Source: Oscillospiraceae bacterium (GTDB lineage Bacteria; Bacillota; Clostridia; Oscillospirales; Oscillospiraceae). Taken from it: a stretch of 59,918 bases of DNA. Location: positions 1-59,918 of the forward strand of contig CADBKO010000012.1 in the NCBI GenBank assembly GCA_902795345.1, in the 5' to 3' direction. How positions within the stretch are numbered: position 1 is the first letter of the stretch; each line of letters opens with the position of its first letter. This document shows positions 25,528 to 34,225 of this stretch, piece by piece. Both the position numbers and the translations under genes were made by a program. The notes below the pieces were generated by a model that was given only the letters and a program-made list of their open reading frames with translations, was not told the DNA's origin and did not search any database.

Positions 25528-27915
25528 ATGAAGATCGCAGTCATCGGCGCCGCCGGGAAGGCGGGCAGTCTCATCGCCAAGGAGGCTCTGGACCGGGGCC
25601 ACGAGGTCACGGCCATCGTGAAGCCCGGCAGCGAGGACCGTGTCCCCAAGGGCTGCGCCGTCCTGGCAAAGAGCCTGTTCGATCTCACTTCCGCCGACCT
25701 GAAGGGCTTTGCCGCGGTGGTGAACGCCTTCGGCACCCCCTACGACGTGCCGGGGAAGGAGAAGGAGCATATCGACGCGGCGAAGCTCCTCATCGCCATC
25801 GGCAGGGAGCTGCCCGACGTGCGCTTCCTCACCATCGGCGGCTATGGCAGCCTGTTCACGGACGAGACGAAGACGAAGCGCGTGGTGGACGGCATCCCGG
25901 AGCCCTTCCGGGCAGTGCCCCAGGCGGCCAAGGAGGCCCTGGACCTCTTCCAGGCCTCCGATATGAACTGGACCTTCTTCAGCCCCGCCGGCAGCTTTGA
26001 CCCCAACGGGGCGCGCAGCGGCAGCTACACCCTGGGCGGGGACGTGGTGATCCTCAACCGGATGGGCCAGAGCTACATCTCCTATGCGGATTTCGCCATC
26101 GCCATGGTGGATGAGATCGAGCAGGCCAAGCACATCCGGGAGCGGGTGACCGCCGTCTCCTGCGACCCCTTCTTCCGCAACGCCCCCCAGTATTTCCCCG
26201 TGACCACCTACAAGTTCTCCCGGGCCGGGGCTTTTATGGCACTGAGCATCGACAACGTGAAATACGGCAAGGGCACCCTGACCCTCACCACCTGCCGGGG
26301 CAACCGCGTCCACAGCCAGACGGACGACGGGAGCAGGCTGTTCCGCATCTACGCCACCTTCGAGGGCAGGCGGGTGCCCTTCGCCACCCAGCAGATCGGC
26401 CCCGCGGAGCTGGTGCTCCACACCCGCCACGGGGATATCCGCTTTACCTGGGCCAGCGCCAGCCGTCTCATGTCGGAGGGCGATCCGGGCATGGGCCTGG
26501 AGTGGACCCGCAGCGCCACCAACTATGAGTCCCTGCGCCCCCGGCAGGACGGGGCCTGGGAGAGCATCCCCCAGAGTTCCTCTCCCCTGTGCTTCAAGGG
26601 GCTGGAAGGCTCCGGCTTCACCTTCAAGAACAGCTGGAACTGGTACGACTTCCGGGTCGCCGGCATCGACGGCTTCACCACCCCCGGCCCGGACGGACGC
26701 TTCACCCTGGCCGTGGACGAATTCCCCTATATGGTCACGACGCCGGCGCCTTACGGCACCTACGCCCAGGGCAAGGCGGACATGCTGGCGGACTGGGAAG
26801 CCTTCTGGGCCAAGTATCCCAAGCTGGCGGAGCCCTATGCCCGCAAGGCGGAGGAGACCGCCTATGACCTGTGGACCATGCTGGTGGCGCCCACGGACCT
26901 CACCCCCCGCTGGATGATGCAGATGTTCCCCGGCATCATGGTCTCCCAGTGGCAGCTGGTGCAGAACGGCGTGGCCCTCCAGGATATCCCCGACCTGTCC
27001 CGCAGCCTGCTCATGGCCCCCCTGGAGCGCCAGGGCGCGGACGGTCAGCTGGCGGACGGCTACGACGAGACGCAGCTGGCCACCGGCGGCATCAAGCCCC
27101 CCATCTACGGCTGGGCCCTCAAGAACGTCATGTCCCATCACGACATCGGCAGGGAGTGGCCCCGGGAGGACCTGGAAAAGCTGTATGAGGGCGCCGGGAA
27201 GTGGGCCATGTGGTTCATGAAATACCGGGACGACGACAAGGACGGTCTTCCCGGCTTCGACACCGGCACGGGCACCGGCTTCGACGAGATCACCGCTTAC
27301 ATGGACGGCGTGCCCATGGCCACCCCGGATCTCTGCGCCTACGAGGTGCTGAACTTCGAGGTCCAGGGCGACCTGGCCAAGCTCCTGGGCAAGCCTCAGG
27401 AGGAGATCGACGGCTGGTATAAAATGAGCAAGGACCTGCTGGACAGGATGCTGGACAAGATGTGGACCGGGGAACACTTCGTCTGCCTGAAGCAGTACAC
27501 CCACGAGCCCGTATTTACCGGCTCCAGCCTCTTCTATATCCCCCTGATCCTGGGGTCTCGCCTGCCCAAGGACGTGTTGGACAAGCTCACTGCGGACCTG
27601 ATGCGGGAGGACCACCTCCTGACCCCCTACGGCATCGCCAGCGAGGATATCCAGAGCGACTACTTCGAGATGATCGGCACGCGGATGGGCTCCGGGGCCA
27701 TCAGCCCTCCGGGCGAGGTCTTCATCCTCACCGGCCTCTGGGAGGGCGGCAAGAAGGAGGAGGCCAAGCTCATCATCGACCGCTACCTGGGCGCTTTGAT
27801 GGAAAAGGGCTTCCCCCACTACCTGGATCCCATCAACGGGGACGGCAGCTTCCCCGGCGGTACCTGGTGCCGCAACGCCTTCACCATTCTGGCGAGGATG
27901 GTCTCCGAAGGCTGA
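25528..27915 (+). CDS. Fusion: NAD(P)-binding reductase domain + (alpha/alpha)6 glycoside hydrolase
   Basis: One uninterrupted frame of 795 residues. Residues 1-211 are an atypical short-chain dehydrogenase/NADH-flavin reductase domain: GAAGKAGS (7-14) is the dinucleotide loop, and SYISYADFAIAMVDEIE is its normal C-terminal helix. From about 222 to 795 the protein matches trehalase-like/GH63-type (alpha/alpha)6 barrels: NSWNWYDFRVAG, then MWFMKYRDDDKDGLPG with GFDEITAYMDG (candidate acid Asp), and GAISPPGEVF. The reductase ends where stand-alone members end, so two complete genes seem joined. Substrate unknown; an oligosaccharide is likely. No signal peptide, so cytoplasmic. AGGAGG precedes the ATG. 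Confidence 0.75.
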   Translation: MKIAVIGAAGKAGSLIAKEALDRGHEVTAIVKPGSEDRVPKGCAVLAKSLFDLTSADLKGFAAVVNAFGTPYDVPGKEKEHIDAAKLLIAIGRELPDVRFLTIGGYGSLFTDETKTKRVVDGIPEPFRAVPQAAKEALDLFQASDMNWTFFSPAGSFDPNGARSGSYTLGGDVVILNRMGQSYISYADFAIAMVDEIEQAKHIRERVTAVSCDPFFRNAPQYFPVTTYKFSRAGAFMALSIDNVKYGKGTLTLTTCRGNRVHSQTDDGSRLFRIYATFEGRRVPFATQQIGPAELVLHTRHGDIRFTWASASRLMSEGDPGMGLEWTRSATNYESLRPRQDGAWESIPQSSSPLCFKGLEGSGFTFKNSWNWYDFRVAGIDGFTTPGPDGRFTLAVDEFPYMVTTPAPYGTYAQGKADMLADWEAFWAKYPKLAEPYARKAEETAYDLWTMLVAPTDLTPRWMMQMFPGIMVSQWQLVQNGVALQDIPDLSRSLLMAPLERQGADGQLADGYDETQLATGGIKPPIYGWALKNVMSHHDIGREWPREDLEKLYEGAGKWAMWFMKYRDDDKDGLPGFDTGTGTGFDEITAYMDGVPMATPDLCAYEVLNFEVQGDLAKLLGKPQEEIDGWYKMSKDLLDRMLDKMWTGEHFVCLKQYTHEPVFTGSSLFYIPLILGSRLPKDVLDKLTADLMREDHLLTPYGIASEDIQSDYFEMIGTRMGSGAISPPGEVFILTGLWEGGKKEEAKLIIDRYLGALMEKGFPHYLDPINGDGSFPGGTWCRNAFTILARMVSEG

Positions 27916-27964
27916 GATCGATCAAAAATGAAAGAGCGGGAATAATACCGCATGGCTGACAAGT

Positions 27965-28007
27965 GCCCGCAAACCCTTTATTCTCAAGGGCTTGCGGGCA
28001 TGTTTTT
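27965..28007 (+). terminator. Terminator of the fusion gene
   Basis: A stem of 14 nt per arm with two mismatched positions (27965-27978 with 27986-27999, loop TATTCTC) followed by ATGTTTTT. It is 50 nt downstream of the stop at 27915. Confidence 0.65.
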
Positions 28008-28117
28008 GCCGATCCGTCTTTGCAGCACGCTTGCAACGCGCTTTCCCGAAATAGTGTTTTGCAACAGAAGGAACAGTACCGGGTGGCTTATAGGTACTGA
28101 GTGTGAATGGTGCGCTT

Positions 28118-28158
28118 CTATTTCGCATTTTTGAAAAATTATTGATTTTGCGAAATAG
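28118..28158. repeat. 10-bp inverted repeat in AT-rich gap
   Basis: CTATTTCGCA (28118-28127) and TGCGAAATAG (28149-28158) are perfect complements separated by 21 AT-rich bases. It lies in the 734-bp gene-poor, AT-rich stretch 27916-28649, which otherwise holds only a terminator and the nuclease remnant below. Could be an operator, a promoter-proximal site or an element end. Confidence 0.35.
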
Positions 28159-28372
28159 GCTGTGGAATAGTTACGAAAGAGCCAGCTTTTAGGGTAAGTT
28201 TGTCTTTTTGCGCGAAATCTTTTTTAGGTATGTAGGGACAGAGGGAAAACTCTTTTGCCCCTATACAATTCTGATTTTTAGGAAATTGAATTATGATGGC
28301 TCATATGCTATACTGAATATTGGAATATAGTTTGTATTAATTATCCTTTCTGATATTGCGAAAGATGCTTGA

Positions 28373-28561
28373 TTGCTCTATCACAAAGAGAAGTATCTCA
28401 CATTTCCAATTTGGAACGCACTGCGTACCGAATTGACCTGGACGCACTATCGCGCACTTCTCTGTGTGGAAAACAAAGCGGCCAGAAACTGGTATATTCC
28501 TCAAAGCCGCCCGCTATCATTCCGCGCGGTGATCTGCAACACAAGCCCGGATAGAATGTAG
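28373..28561 (+). pseudogene. Fragment of a YhcG/DUF1016-type PDDEXK nuclease
   Basis: The frame encodes YHKEKYLTFPIWNALRTELT followed by WTHYRALLCVEN and ARNWY, the hallmark of the helical N-terminal domain of DUF1016 (YhcG) proteins, which are usually 330-380 residues and linked to restriction-modification and mobile loci. Similarity stops at ARNWY (about 28498); the remaining residues look out of frame. No start with a ribosome site and no nuclease domain remain. The AT-rich context suggests the remains of a defence or mobile island. Confidence 0.6.
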
Positions 28562-28649
28562 AACGCAGAGAAATACGACCTGTTCTTTGAATATATGCCA
28601 CTATAAACAGCAGGTAGGAGAAAATGGAAATAGAAAAGGAGTGAGAATC

Positions 28650-29420
28650 ATGTGGAACAGCAGACGGGTGTTTGAATATGAGGGCATGATCGCGGAGACG
28701 GTGGGCATCACCGGCCACGACGGAAAGCCCATCCACGCCTACTATTCCCGGCCCCTGGGCGTGGAGAAGTTCCCCGGCATCGTCCTGATCCCCCACATGC
28801 CGGGCTGGGACGAGTGGTGCCGGGAGACTTCCCGCCGCTTCACCGCCCATGGCTATGCCGTGGTGTGCCCCAACATCTATGAGGAATACGGGGACGGGAC
28901 CCCTGCCGAGGTTTCCCGAAAGGCCATGAACGACGGGGGCGTGTCCGACAAGGACGTGATGGGCGACGTGGACGCCTCTCTCCGCTTCCTGCGCAGCCAG
29001 GCCAATGCCAGCGGCAAGGCGGGCGTCATCGGCATGTGCTCCGGCGGGCGGCATACCTTCCTGGCGGCGGCCACCCTGAAGGGCGTGGACGCGGCGGTGG
29101 ACTGCTGGGGCGGCGGCGTGGTCTGCCCGCCGGAGCGGCTGAATCCGAAGCAGCCCGTGGCTCCCGTCGATTATGCGGATGGGATCGAGTGCCCCCTGCT
29201 GGGCATTTTCGGCAACGAGGACAAGTTCCCCACCCCGGAGGATGTGGACGCCCTGGAAGCCGTTCTCAAGGAACAGAGGGTAGATTATGAGTTCCACCGC
29301 TATGACGGCGCGGGGCACGGCATCTGGTATTATGACCGGCCCATGTACCGGCAGGAGCAGGCCATGGACTCCTGGAACAAGGTGCTGGACTTCTTTGACA
29401 AGCATCTGAAGGGGACCTGA
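28650..29420 (+). CDS. Dienelactone hydrolase-family alpha/beta hydrolase
   Basis: A 256-residue cytoplasmic hydrolase. The catalytic triad is Cys130 in GMCSGGR (Cys nucleophile, as in true dienelactone hydrolases), Asp191 in FGNEDKF and His223 in GAGHGI. Family members open carboxymethylenebutenolide lactones, or other esters in relatives. The ATG at 28650 has AAAGGAG 9 nt upstream; the longer frame begins in leader sequence. The radical SAM gene starts 1 nt after its stop, so the two are one operon. Confidence 0.85.
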   Translation: MWNSRRVFEYEGMIAETVGITGHDGKPIHAYYSRPLGVEKFPGIVLIPHMPGWDEWCRETSRRFTAHGYAVVCPNIYEEYGDGTPAEVSRKAMNDGGVSDKDVMGDVDASLRFLRSQANASGKAGVIGMCSGGRHTFLAAATLKGVDAAVDCWGGGVVCPPERLNPKQPVAPVDYADGIECPLLGIFGNEDKFPTPEDVDALEAVLKEQRVDYEFHRYDGAGHGIWYYDRPMYRQEQAMDSWNKVLDFFDKHLKGT

Positions 29421-29421
29421 C

Positions 29422-30588
29422 ATGCGGTCGGAAGTGCCGGAGACGCCCCTGGCCGTCATGGCCAAGCCCGTGGGCTCCCGCTGCAACATGCGCTGCGCCT
29501 ACTGCTACTATCTGGACAAGGGGAAATACTCCGAGAACAAAAAGCAGACCCGCATGAGCTTCGACCTGCTGGAAAAGCTGATCCGCCAGACCGTCGCCGC
29601 CTCTCCCGGGCCTGTCGTGTCCTTCACCTGGCACGGCGGCGAACCCACCCTGGCCGGGCTGGATTTCTACAGGAAGGCGCTGGAGCTGGAAAAGAAATAC
29701 CTGCCCAAGGGCTGGGAGGCCTGGAACAATCTCCAGACCAACGGCCTGCTCCTGAACGAGGGCTGGTGCCGCTTCCTGAAGGAGAACCGCTTCGACGTGG
29801 GCCTGAGCATCGACGGGAGCATGGAAGTCCATGATTTGAACCGGCGTCTCCCCAATGGGGCGGGGACCTTCGAGCGGGTAAGCGCCTCCATCCGGCGGCT
29901 GCGGGAGACCGGCGTGGAGCCGGACCTGCTGTGCACGGTGAACGCCGTCTCCCAGGAAAAGCCCCTGGAAGTCTACCGCGCCCTGCGGGATACGGGGTGT
30001 ATCTGGGTGCAGTTCATCCCGGTGGTCATCCGCGACGCCCGGGGCGGCGCCGCTCCCGGCTCCGTGACCCCGGAGGGCTACGGGCGTTTCCTCACGGCGG
30101 TGTTCGACGAATGGGTGAGGCACGATCTGGGGGTCCTGGATGTGCAGCTCTTTGCCGAGATGGCCCGGATCATGGCGGGCGGCCAGGCCAGCCTGTGCTG
30201 GATGAGCCCCACCTGCGGCCATGTGCTCATCGCGGAAGAGGACGGGGCGGTGTATTCCTGCGACCACTTCGTCGATCCGGAGCACCGGCTGGGGACCCTG
30301 CACGAGGGCAGCCTGGCCCGGATGGCTGGGGGAGAATTCCAGCGCGCCTTCGGGCTTGGGAAACGGGAAAAGCTGACCGACGAGTGTCGGGCGTGCCCCT
30401 ATCTCCGCTTCTGCAACGGGGGCTGCCCCAAGGACCGCTTCGGCCTCAGCGCGGAGGGGCAGCCGGGGCAGTATTGGCTGTGCCCGGGGCTCAAGGCGTT
30501 TTTCGCCCACGCCCAGCCGGTCCTGGAACGGGTGATGGCCATGAGCGCCCAGGGCAAAACGAGCCCGGAGATCATGGCGGCGCTGTGA
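29422..30588 (+). CDS. Anaerobic sulfatase-maturase-type radical SAM/SPASM enzyme
   Basis: A 388-residue radical SAM protein. Cys21, Cys25 and Cys28 (CNMRCAYCYYLDKG) bind the SAM cluster, and the C-terminal SPASM domain supplies two auxiliary clusters (CWMSPTCGH, YSCDHFVDPEHRLG, CRACPYLRFCNGGCPKDRF). This pattern is typical of anSME, which converts an active-site Cys or Ser of sulfatases to formylglycine without oxygen. No sulfatase is encoded in the window, so it acts on a distant partner or on another substrate. It directly follows the dienelactone hydrolase gene. Confidence 0.88.
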   Translation: MRSEVPETPLAVMAKPVGSRCNMRCAYCYYLDKGKYSENKKQTRMSFDLLEKLIRQTVAASPGPVVSFTWHGGEPTLAGLDFYRKALELEKKYLPKGWEAWNNLQTNGLLLNEGWCRFLKENRFDVGLSIDGSMEVHDLNRRLPNGAGTFERVSASIRRLRETGVEPDLLCTVNAVSQEKPLEVYRALRDTGCIWVQFIPVVIRDARGGAAPGSVTPEGYGRFLTAVFDEWVRHDLGVLDVQLFAEMARIMAGGQASLCWMSPTCGHVLIAEEDGAVYSCDHFVDPEHRLGTLHEGSLARMAGGEFQRAFGLGKREKLTDECRACPYLRFCNGGCPKDRFGLSAEGQPGQYWLCPGLKAFFAHAQPVLERVMAMSAQGKTSPEIMAAL

Positions 30589-30610
30589 AGCCGGGCAGCC
30601 GCAGCATAAT

Positions 30611-30648
30611 AAACGTCCTGAGAAATCGAGAGATTTCTCAGGACGTTT
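30611..30648. terminator. Bidirectional terminator
   Basis: A perfect 17-bp stem (30611-30627 with 30632-30648, loop GAGA) flanked by A/T runs lies between the convergent radical SAM and DUF937 genes and can serve both. Confidence 0.75.
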
Positions 30649-30662
30649 GATCCTTCTGTATG

Positions 30663-31388
30663 TTATTTGCCGCCCAGGAAGCCGGCAAGCAGGGAGTTGA
30701 CGTCCACGTTGCCGAACATGCTCCCCACCATGCTGCCGAGGGGGTTGGCTCCTGCGCTCTGCTGCGGCTGCTGGGACGCTTGCTGCTGCGGCTGCTGCCC
30801 GCCGCCCAGGAGACTGCCCAGCAAACCACCCAGGCCGGAGGCCTGGGGCGCGCTCTGCTGCGCTGCGCTGGGCTGCTGCCCGCCGCCCAGGAGGCCGGCG
30901 AGGAGACCGATGCCGGAGGGAGCCGCCTGCTGGCTGCCGAGGGGCTGCACATTCTGGGACTGGGGCTGGGCCTGGGCTGCCTGGGTGAACTGCTGGCCCA
31001 GCAGGCTCATCAGCAGGGGAGCCGCAGCGCCCAGGATCTTGCCGGTGGCTGCGTTGCTGAGCCCGGCCTTGGTCGCCGCCGCCTTGGTGGTGGCGGCCTT
31101 ATCCCCGCCCAGGAGGTGGCCGACGATCTTTTCCCCGTCTTTGATGTCCACATGGGAGAGGAAGGCGGAAATATCGCTGGTGTCGTCCTTCGCATGGGAA
31201 TCCAGCGCGCCGGCAAAGCCCGCCACGGTTTCCTGGTTGTTGGCCTGCCCCTGGACGCCGCTGAGCATGGCGGGCAGCGCGGAAAGCAGCACGGATTTGA
31301 CCTCGTCTGTGCTGGTGCCGGTCTTCTTGCTCATCTGTGCGATGCTGTCCGAGCTGAGCATCGTCTTCATCAGAGAAGTTAAATCCAT
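30663..31388 (-). CDS. DUF937 family protein
   Basis: A 241-residue protein whose first 125 residues match DUF937 (helical, with GKILGAAAPLLMSLLGQQF). The C-terminal half is low-complexity, with Gly/Gln/Ala-rich repeats (GLLAGLLGGGQQP and GLLGSLLGGGQQP) and ends in SMFGNVDVNSLLAGFLGGK. It has no signal peptide. Function is unknown. The repeat tracts may vary in length between strains. Confidence 0.75.
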   Translation of the reverse strand: MDLTSLMKTMLSSDSIAQMSKKTGTSTDEVKSVLLSALPAMLSGVQGQANNQETVAGFAGALDSHAKDDTSDISAFLSHVDIKDGEKIVGHLLGGDKAATTKAAATKAGLSNAATGKILGAAAPLLMSLLGQQFTQAAQAQPQSQNVQPLGSQQAAPSGIGLLAGLLGGGQQPSAAQQSAPQASGLGGLLGSLLGGGQQPQQQASQQPQQSAGANPLGSMVGSMFGNVDVNSLLAGFLGGK

Positions 31389-31508
31389 TTTGGAACATCT
31401 CCTTCATATTGATATGTTTATTATAGAATCCGTAGGGAAGAAAGTCAATTAAAGTCGTCTGCGGAAAGCTCCCAGCAGCTGAAAACAGCCGCCGGATCCT
31501 CTAGCCTC

Positions 31509-31538
31509 TTGACTCCCGGGGCTGGAGTAAACTAGAAT
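31509..31538 (+). promoter_or_regulatory. Promoter of the MoaF-like/tautomerase operon
   Basis: TTGACT (31509-31514), 18-nt spacer, TAGAAT (31533-31538), 59 nt upstream of the ATG at 31598. Confidence 0.5.
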
Positions 31539-31597
31539 AAAGAAAAGCGGCGCAGCCGGAAACGATCTCTTTTTCCGGAAATACAAAGGAGGCATAT

Positions 31598-32551
31598 ATG
31601 GGCAAGGTCAATCGAAAATTCTATGGGCTGAGTCAGTATAAGGGTCCCTACTGCTATGAGCTGGCAGGAAAAGGCTTCCGCCTCGTCATGGATAACGGAT
31701 CGGATTATGCGCTCAGCTTTTCCGATGAAAAAAGCCTGCAATGGTCGGAGGGCGGAAAGCCGCCCAGGACGGACGAATATCACTGCCTGAAGGGGGACGA
31801 CACCACTTATCTGGTGAACGTTTGTCTTCCGGAGGAGGATGGCCGGGTCTCCTATAACTGGATCCTGGACACGGAGCAGCGGCTGGTCACGGTGGATATC
31901 ATGGAGCGGCGCTATGATAAGGACTTGGAGCGTCTTGTCCGCAATACGCCTTCCTTCGGGGCCATCGACGTGCCCGGCCTCCCGCTTCCGGCCTTCCGGC
32001 ATCATCTCAGCGCCCGCATGGTGGGCGGCCATATCTTCTGGCACTATAATCCCGGCCATGTCCTCCAGCATATCTACCACACGCCGAAGGCGATCCGCGC
32101 CAGCACCGGCGATGGCCTGACGCCGGTGGAGACGCAGCGCAACCGGATGAAATACCTCCTGGAAAGCCCGAATCCCGAAGACCGGGCGGAAGCCGAAGAA
32201 TCCATTGAAGCCTTCCGGCAGCGGGAGACCTATTATCCCATCTTCGAAGAACCCTGCTTCCACGTGTGGATCAAGGAGAATCTGAACCTGTTCTGTTTCG
32301 CGGAGGAGATCATGTGCCGCCGTTCGCCGGGCCACGATCAGGGCGGCGGCGGGATCCTGCTGCTCCAGGACATCGAGCGCCTTCTGGAAGTCGGCGTCTG
32401 CTTCAACGTCCGTGAGAACTACATGGTCTCGGCCTATGGCGACAGCAACGAAAAGGGGGACCCCTTCGACACGCTGCCGACCCCCTATGAAGAGGAATGG
32501 AAGATCCTCACCAGCATGCCCAGCATCTATTGGGACATCCCGGAGGAATAA
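31598..32551 (+). CDS. MoaF-like two-lobed protein
   Basis: A 317-residue soluble protein with two lipocalin-like beta-barrel halves. The first (GKGFRLVMDNGSDYALSF, then VSYNWILDTEQRLVTV) resembles the MoaF N-terminal domain; the second begins near residue 145 (MVGGHIFWHYNPGHVLQHIY). MoaF belongs to monoamine-regulon loci in enteric bacteria, and homologues in anaerobes are uncharacterised. The assignment is by recalled pattern. It shares a promoter with the tautomerase gene 69 nt downstream, so a small aromatic or amine-like ligand is plausible. Confidence 0.55.
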   Translation: MGKVNRKFYGLSQYKGPYCYELAGKGFRLVMDNGSDYALSFSDEKSLQWSEGGKPPRTDEYHCLKGDDTTYLVNVCLPEEDGRVSYNWILDTEQRLVTVDIMERRYDKDLERLVRNTPSFGAIDVPGLPLPAFRHHLSARMVGGHIFWHYNPGHVLQHIYHTPKAIRASTGDGLTPVETQRNRMKYLLESPNPEDRAEAEESIEAFRQRETYYPIFEEPCFHVWIKENLNLFCFAEEIMCRRSPGHDQGGGGILLLQDIERLLEVGVCFNVRENYMVSAYGDSNEKGDPFDTLPTPYEEEWKILTSMPSIYWDIPEE

Positions 32552-32620
32552 GGGCAGCCCCCGACGGAACCGTTCACCGGGCGGCGGGAGGAGCCGCCGG
32601 AAGAAGAAAGGAGAAAGAAC

Positions 32621-32995
32621 ATGCCTTATATGCGCGTGAGCCTGTCCAAAAAGCTGACGGAGGAGCAGCGGCAGAGCCTGTATGAGAAGCTGGGGGAAGC
32701 CCTGCGGAATATCCCCGGCAAGGAGCCCTATATGCTGATGGCAGAGATCGAGGACGGACGGCAGTTTTATGCCTTCGGGGCGAAGCAGGAGAATTTCGCT
32801 TTTGTGGACGCCCGCTATTTCAGCCGCGTGGAATACCATGCGAAGAAGGAGTTCGCGGTGGCCGTGATGAAGGCCATCGAGGAGGTGGCGGGCACAAAGA
32901 GCACGAATATCTCCATGAATATCTTTGAGCTTTCCACCTGGGCCGGCTTCGGGGACCTGAACGACGAGTTCTACAAGGACCCCGGCGCAGACTGA
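32621..32995 (+). CDS. MIF/4-OT-like tautomerase
   Basis: A 124-residue protein of the tautomerase superfamily. Met is followed directly by Pro2 (MPYMRVSLSKKL), the catalytic N-terminal proline after Met removal, and the helix LTEEQRQSLYEKLGEAL fits MIF-like members. The second beta-alpha-beta unit (VDARYFSRVEYHAKKEFAVA) completes the fold. It would interconvert keto and enol forms of small acids such as phenylpyruvate. Second gene after the MoaF-like protein; AAAGGAG lies 9 nt upstream of the ATG. Confidence 0.75.
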   Translation: MPYMRVSLSKKLTEEQRQSLYEKLGEALRNIPGKEPYMLMAEIEDGRQFYAFGAKQENFAFVDARYFSRVEYHAKKEFAVAVMKAIEEVAGTKSTNISMNIFELSTWAGFGDLNDEFYKDPGAD

Positions 32996-33035
32996 GAGAA
33001 AATGAGAATGAAAGCGGTCAGCAAAGGAGAAGCCT

Positions 33036-34160
33036 ATGGATAAAGTGGAAGCGTCCCGGGAAAAAACCATCGTAAAGACCAGCATCATCGGCATCATCGC
33101 CAATGTGTTTCTCGCCGGATTCAAAGCCGTGATCGGCCTGATGACCCATTCCATCGCCATCGTTCTGGACGCGGTCAACAATATTTCCGACGCGGGAAGC
33201 TCGCTCATAACCATCGTTGGTACGAAGCTGGCGGGCAAGGAACCGGATAAAAAGCATCCCTTCGGCTACGGGCGCATCGAATACCTGAGCGCCATGATCA
33301 TTTCCGTGATCGTGCTGTATGCGGGCGTCACCTCCCTGGTGGAATCCGTCAAGCAGATCGTTCACCCGGAAACGCCGGAGTATAACACGGTCTCCCTGAT
33401 CATCGTGGCCGTCGCGGTCGTGGTGAAGATCCTGCTGGGGCGCTATGTGAAGGGCGTCGGCGTCAAGGTAAATTCGGATTCCCTCATAAACTCCGGCCAG
33501 GACGCCACCCTGGACTCCGTCATTTCGGCGTCCACCCTGGTCGCGGCGGGCGTTTTCCTGCTTTTCCATATCTCCCTGGAAGCCTGGCTCGGCGCGATCA
33601 TCTCCCTGGTTATCATCAAATCCGGCATCGAAATGCTGCGGGACACCATCTCCCAGATCCTCGGGGAGCGCAACGACGTTGAGCTGGCCTCGGGGATCAA
33701 GAAAACGGTCTTGAGCTTTCCGGATGTGCAGGGGGCTTACGACCTGGTATTGAACAATTACGGTCCCGATTCCTGGAACGGCTCCGTCCACATCGAGGTC
33801 CCGGATACCTATTCGGCGGCGCAGCTGGACCAGCTGCTGCGCGAGATCATGACGAAGGTATACCAGGAGCATCATGTCATCCTCACGGCGATCGGCGTGT
33901 ACTCCGTGAATACAAAGGATGAGGAGGTTATCCGGGCAAAGAAGCAGGTGGAGGAGATCGCCTTTTCCCATGAATTTGTCCGGCAGCTCCACGGTTTTTA
34001 CCTGATAAAGGAACCGAAGACCCTGCGTTTCGACATCGTGATCAGCTTCGACGCCCGGGACCGGAGAGCCGTATTCGAGGAAGTGCTCGCCGACGTCCGG
34101 AAAGCGTTCCCGGACTATGCCCTTCAGGCTGCGATGGACACGGATTTTTCGGAAGAATAA
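33036..34160 (+). CDS. Cation diffusion facilitator (CDF) transporter
   Basis: A 374-residue inner-membrane metal/proton antiporter with six helices. The zinc-site pattern HSIAIVLDAVNNISD (His-x3-x4-Asp) is in helix 2 and DSLINSGQDATLDSV in helix 5 carries the second Asp pair. The cytoplasmic domain from about residue 210 is longer than in minimal CDFs and contains a second dimerisation-like segment. It exports Zn2+, Mn2+ or Fe2+; specificity is not readable. AAAGGAG before the ATG; a bidirectional terminator follows. Confidence 0.9.
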   Translation: MDKVEASREKTIVKTSIIGIIANVFLAGFKAVIGLMTHSIAIVLDAVNNISDAGSSLITIVGTKLAGKEPDKKHPFGYGRIEYLSAMIISVIVLYAGVTSLVESVKQIVHPETPEYNTVSLIIVAVAVVVKILLGRYVKGVGVKVNSDSLINSGQDATLDSVISASTLVAAGVFLLFHISLEAWLGAIISLVIIKSGIEMLRDTISQILGERNDVELASGIKKTVLSFPDVQGAYDLVLNNYGPDSWNGSVHIEVPDTYSAAQLDQLLREIMTKVYQEHHVILTAIGVYSVNTKDEEVIRAKKQVEEIAFSHEFVRQLHGFYLIKEPKTLRFDIVISFDARDRRAVFEEVLADVRKAFPDYALQAAMDTDFSEE

Positions 34161-34162
34161 CA

Positions 34163-34199
34163 AAAAGAAGCGTTGGGTCTGCGACCCGACGCTTCTTTT
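34163..34199. terminator. Bidirectional terminator
   Basis: A 17-bp stem (34163-34179 with 34183-34199, one G-T pair) with A and T runs at its ends, between the CDF gene and the convergent small gene at 34226. Confidence 0.7.
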
Positions 34200-34225
34200 G
34201 CCGATCCCGGCAGGCAGGGAATCGC

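Noticed and set aside
25495..27819. 774-residue minus-strand frame opposite the reductase-glycosidase fusion
   Set aside because: Antisense shadow; the plus-strand protein has clear domain motifs.
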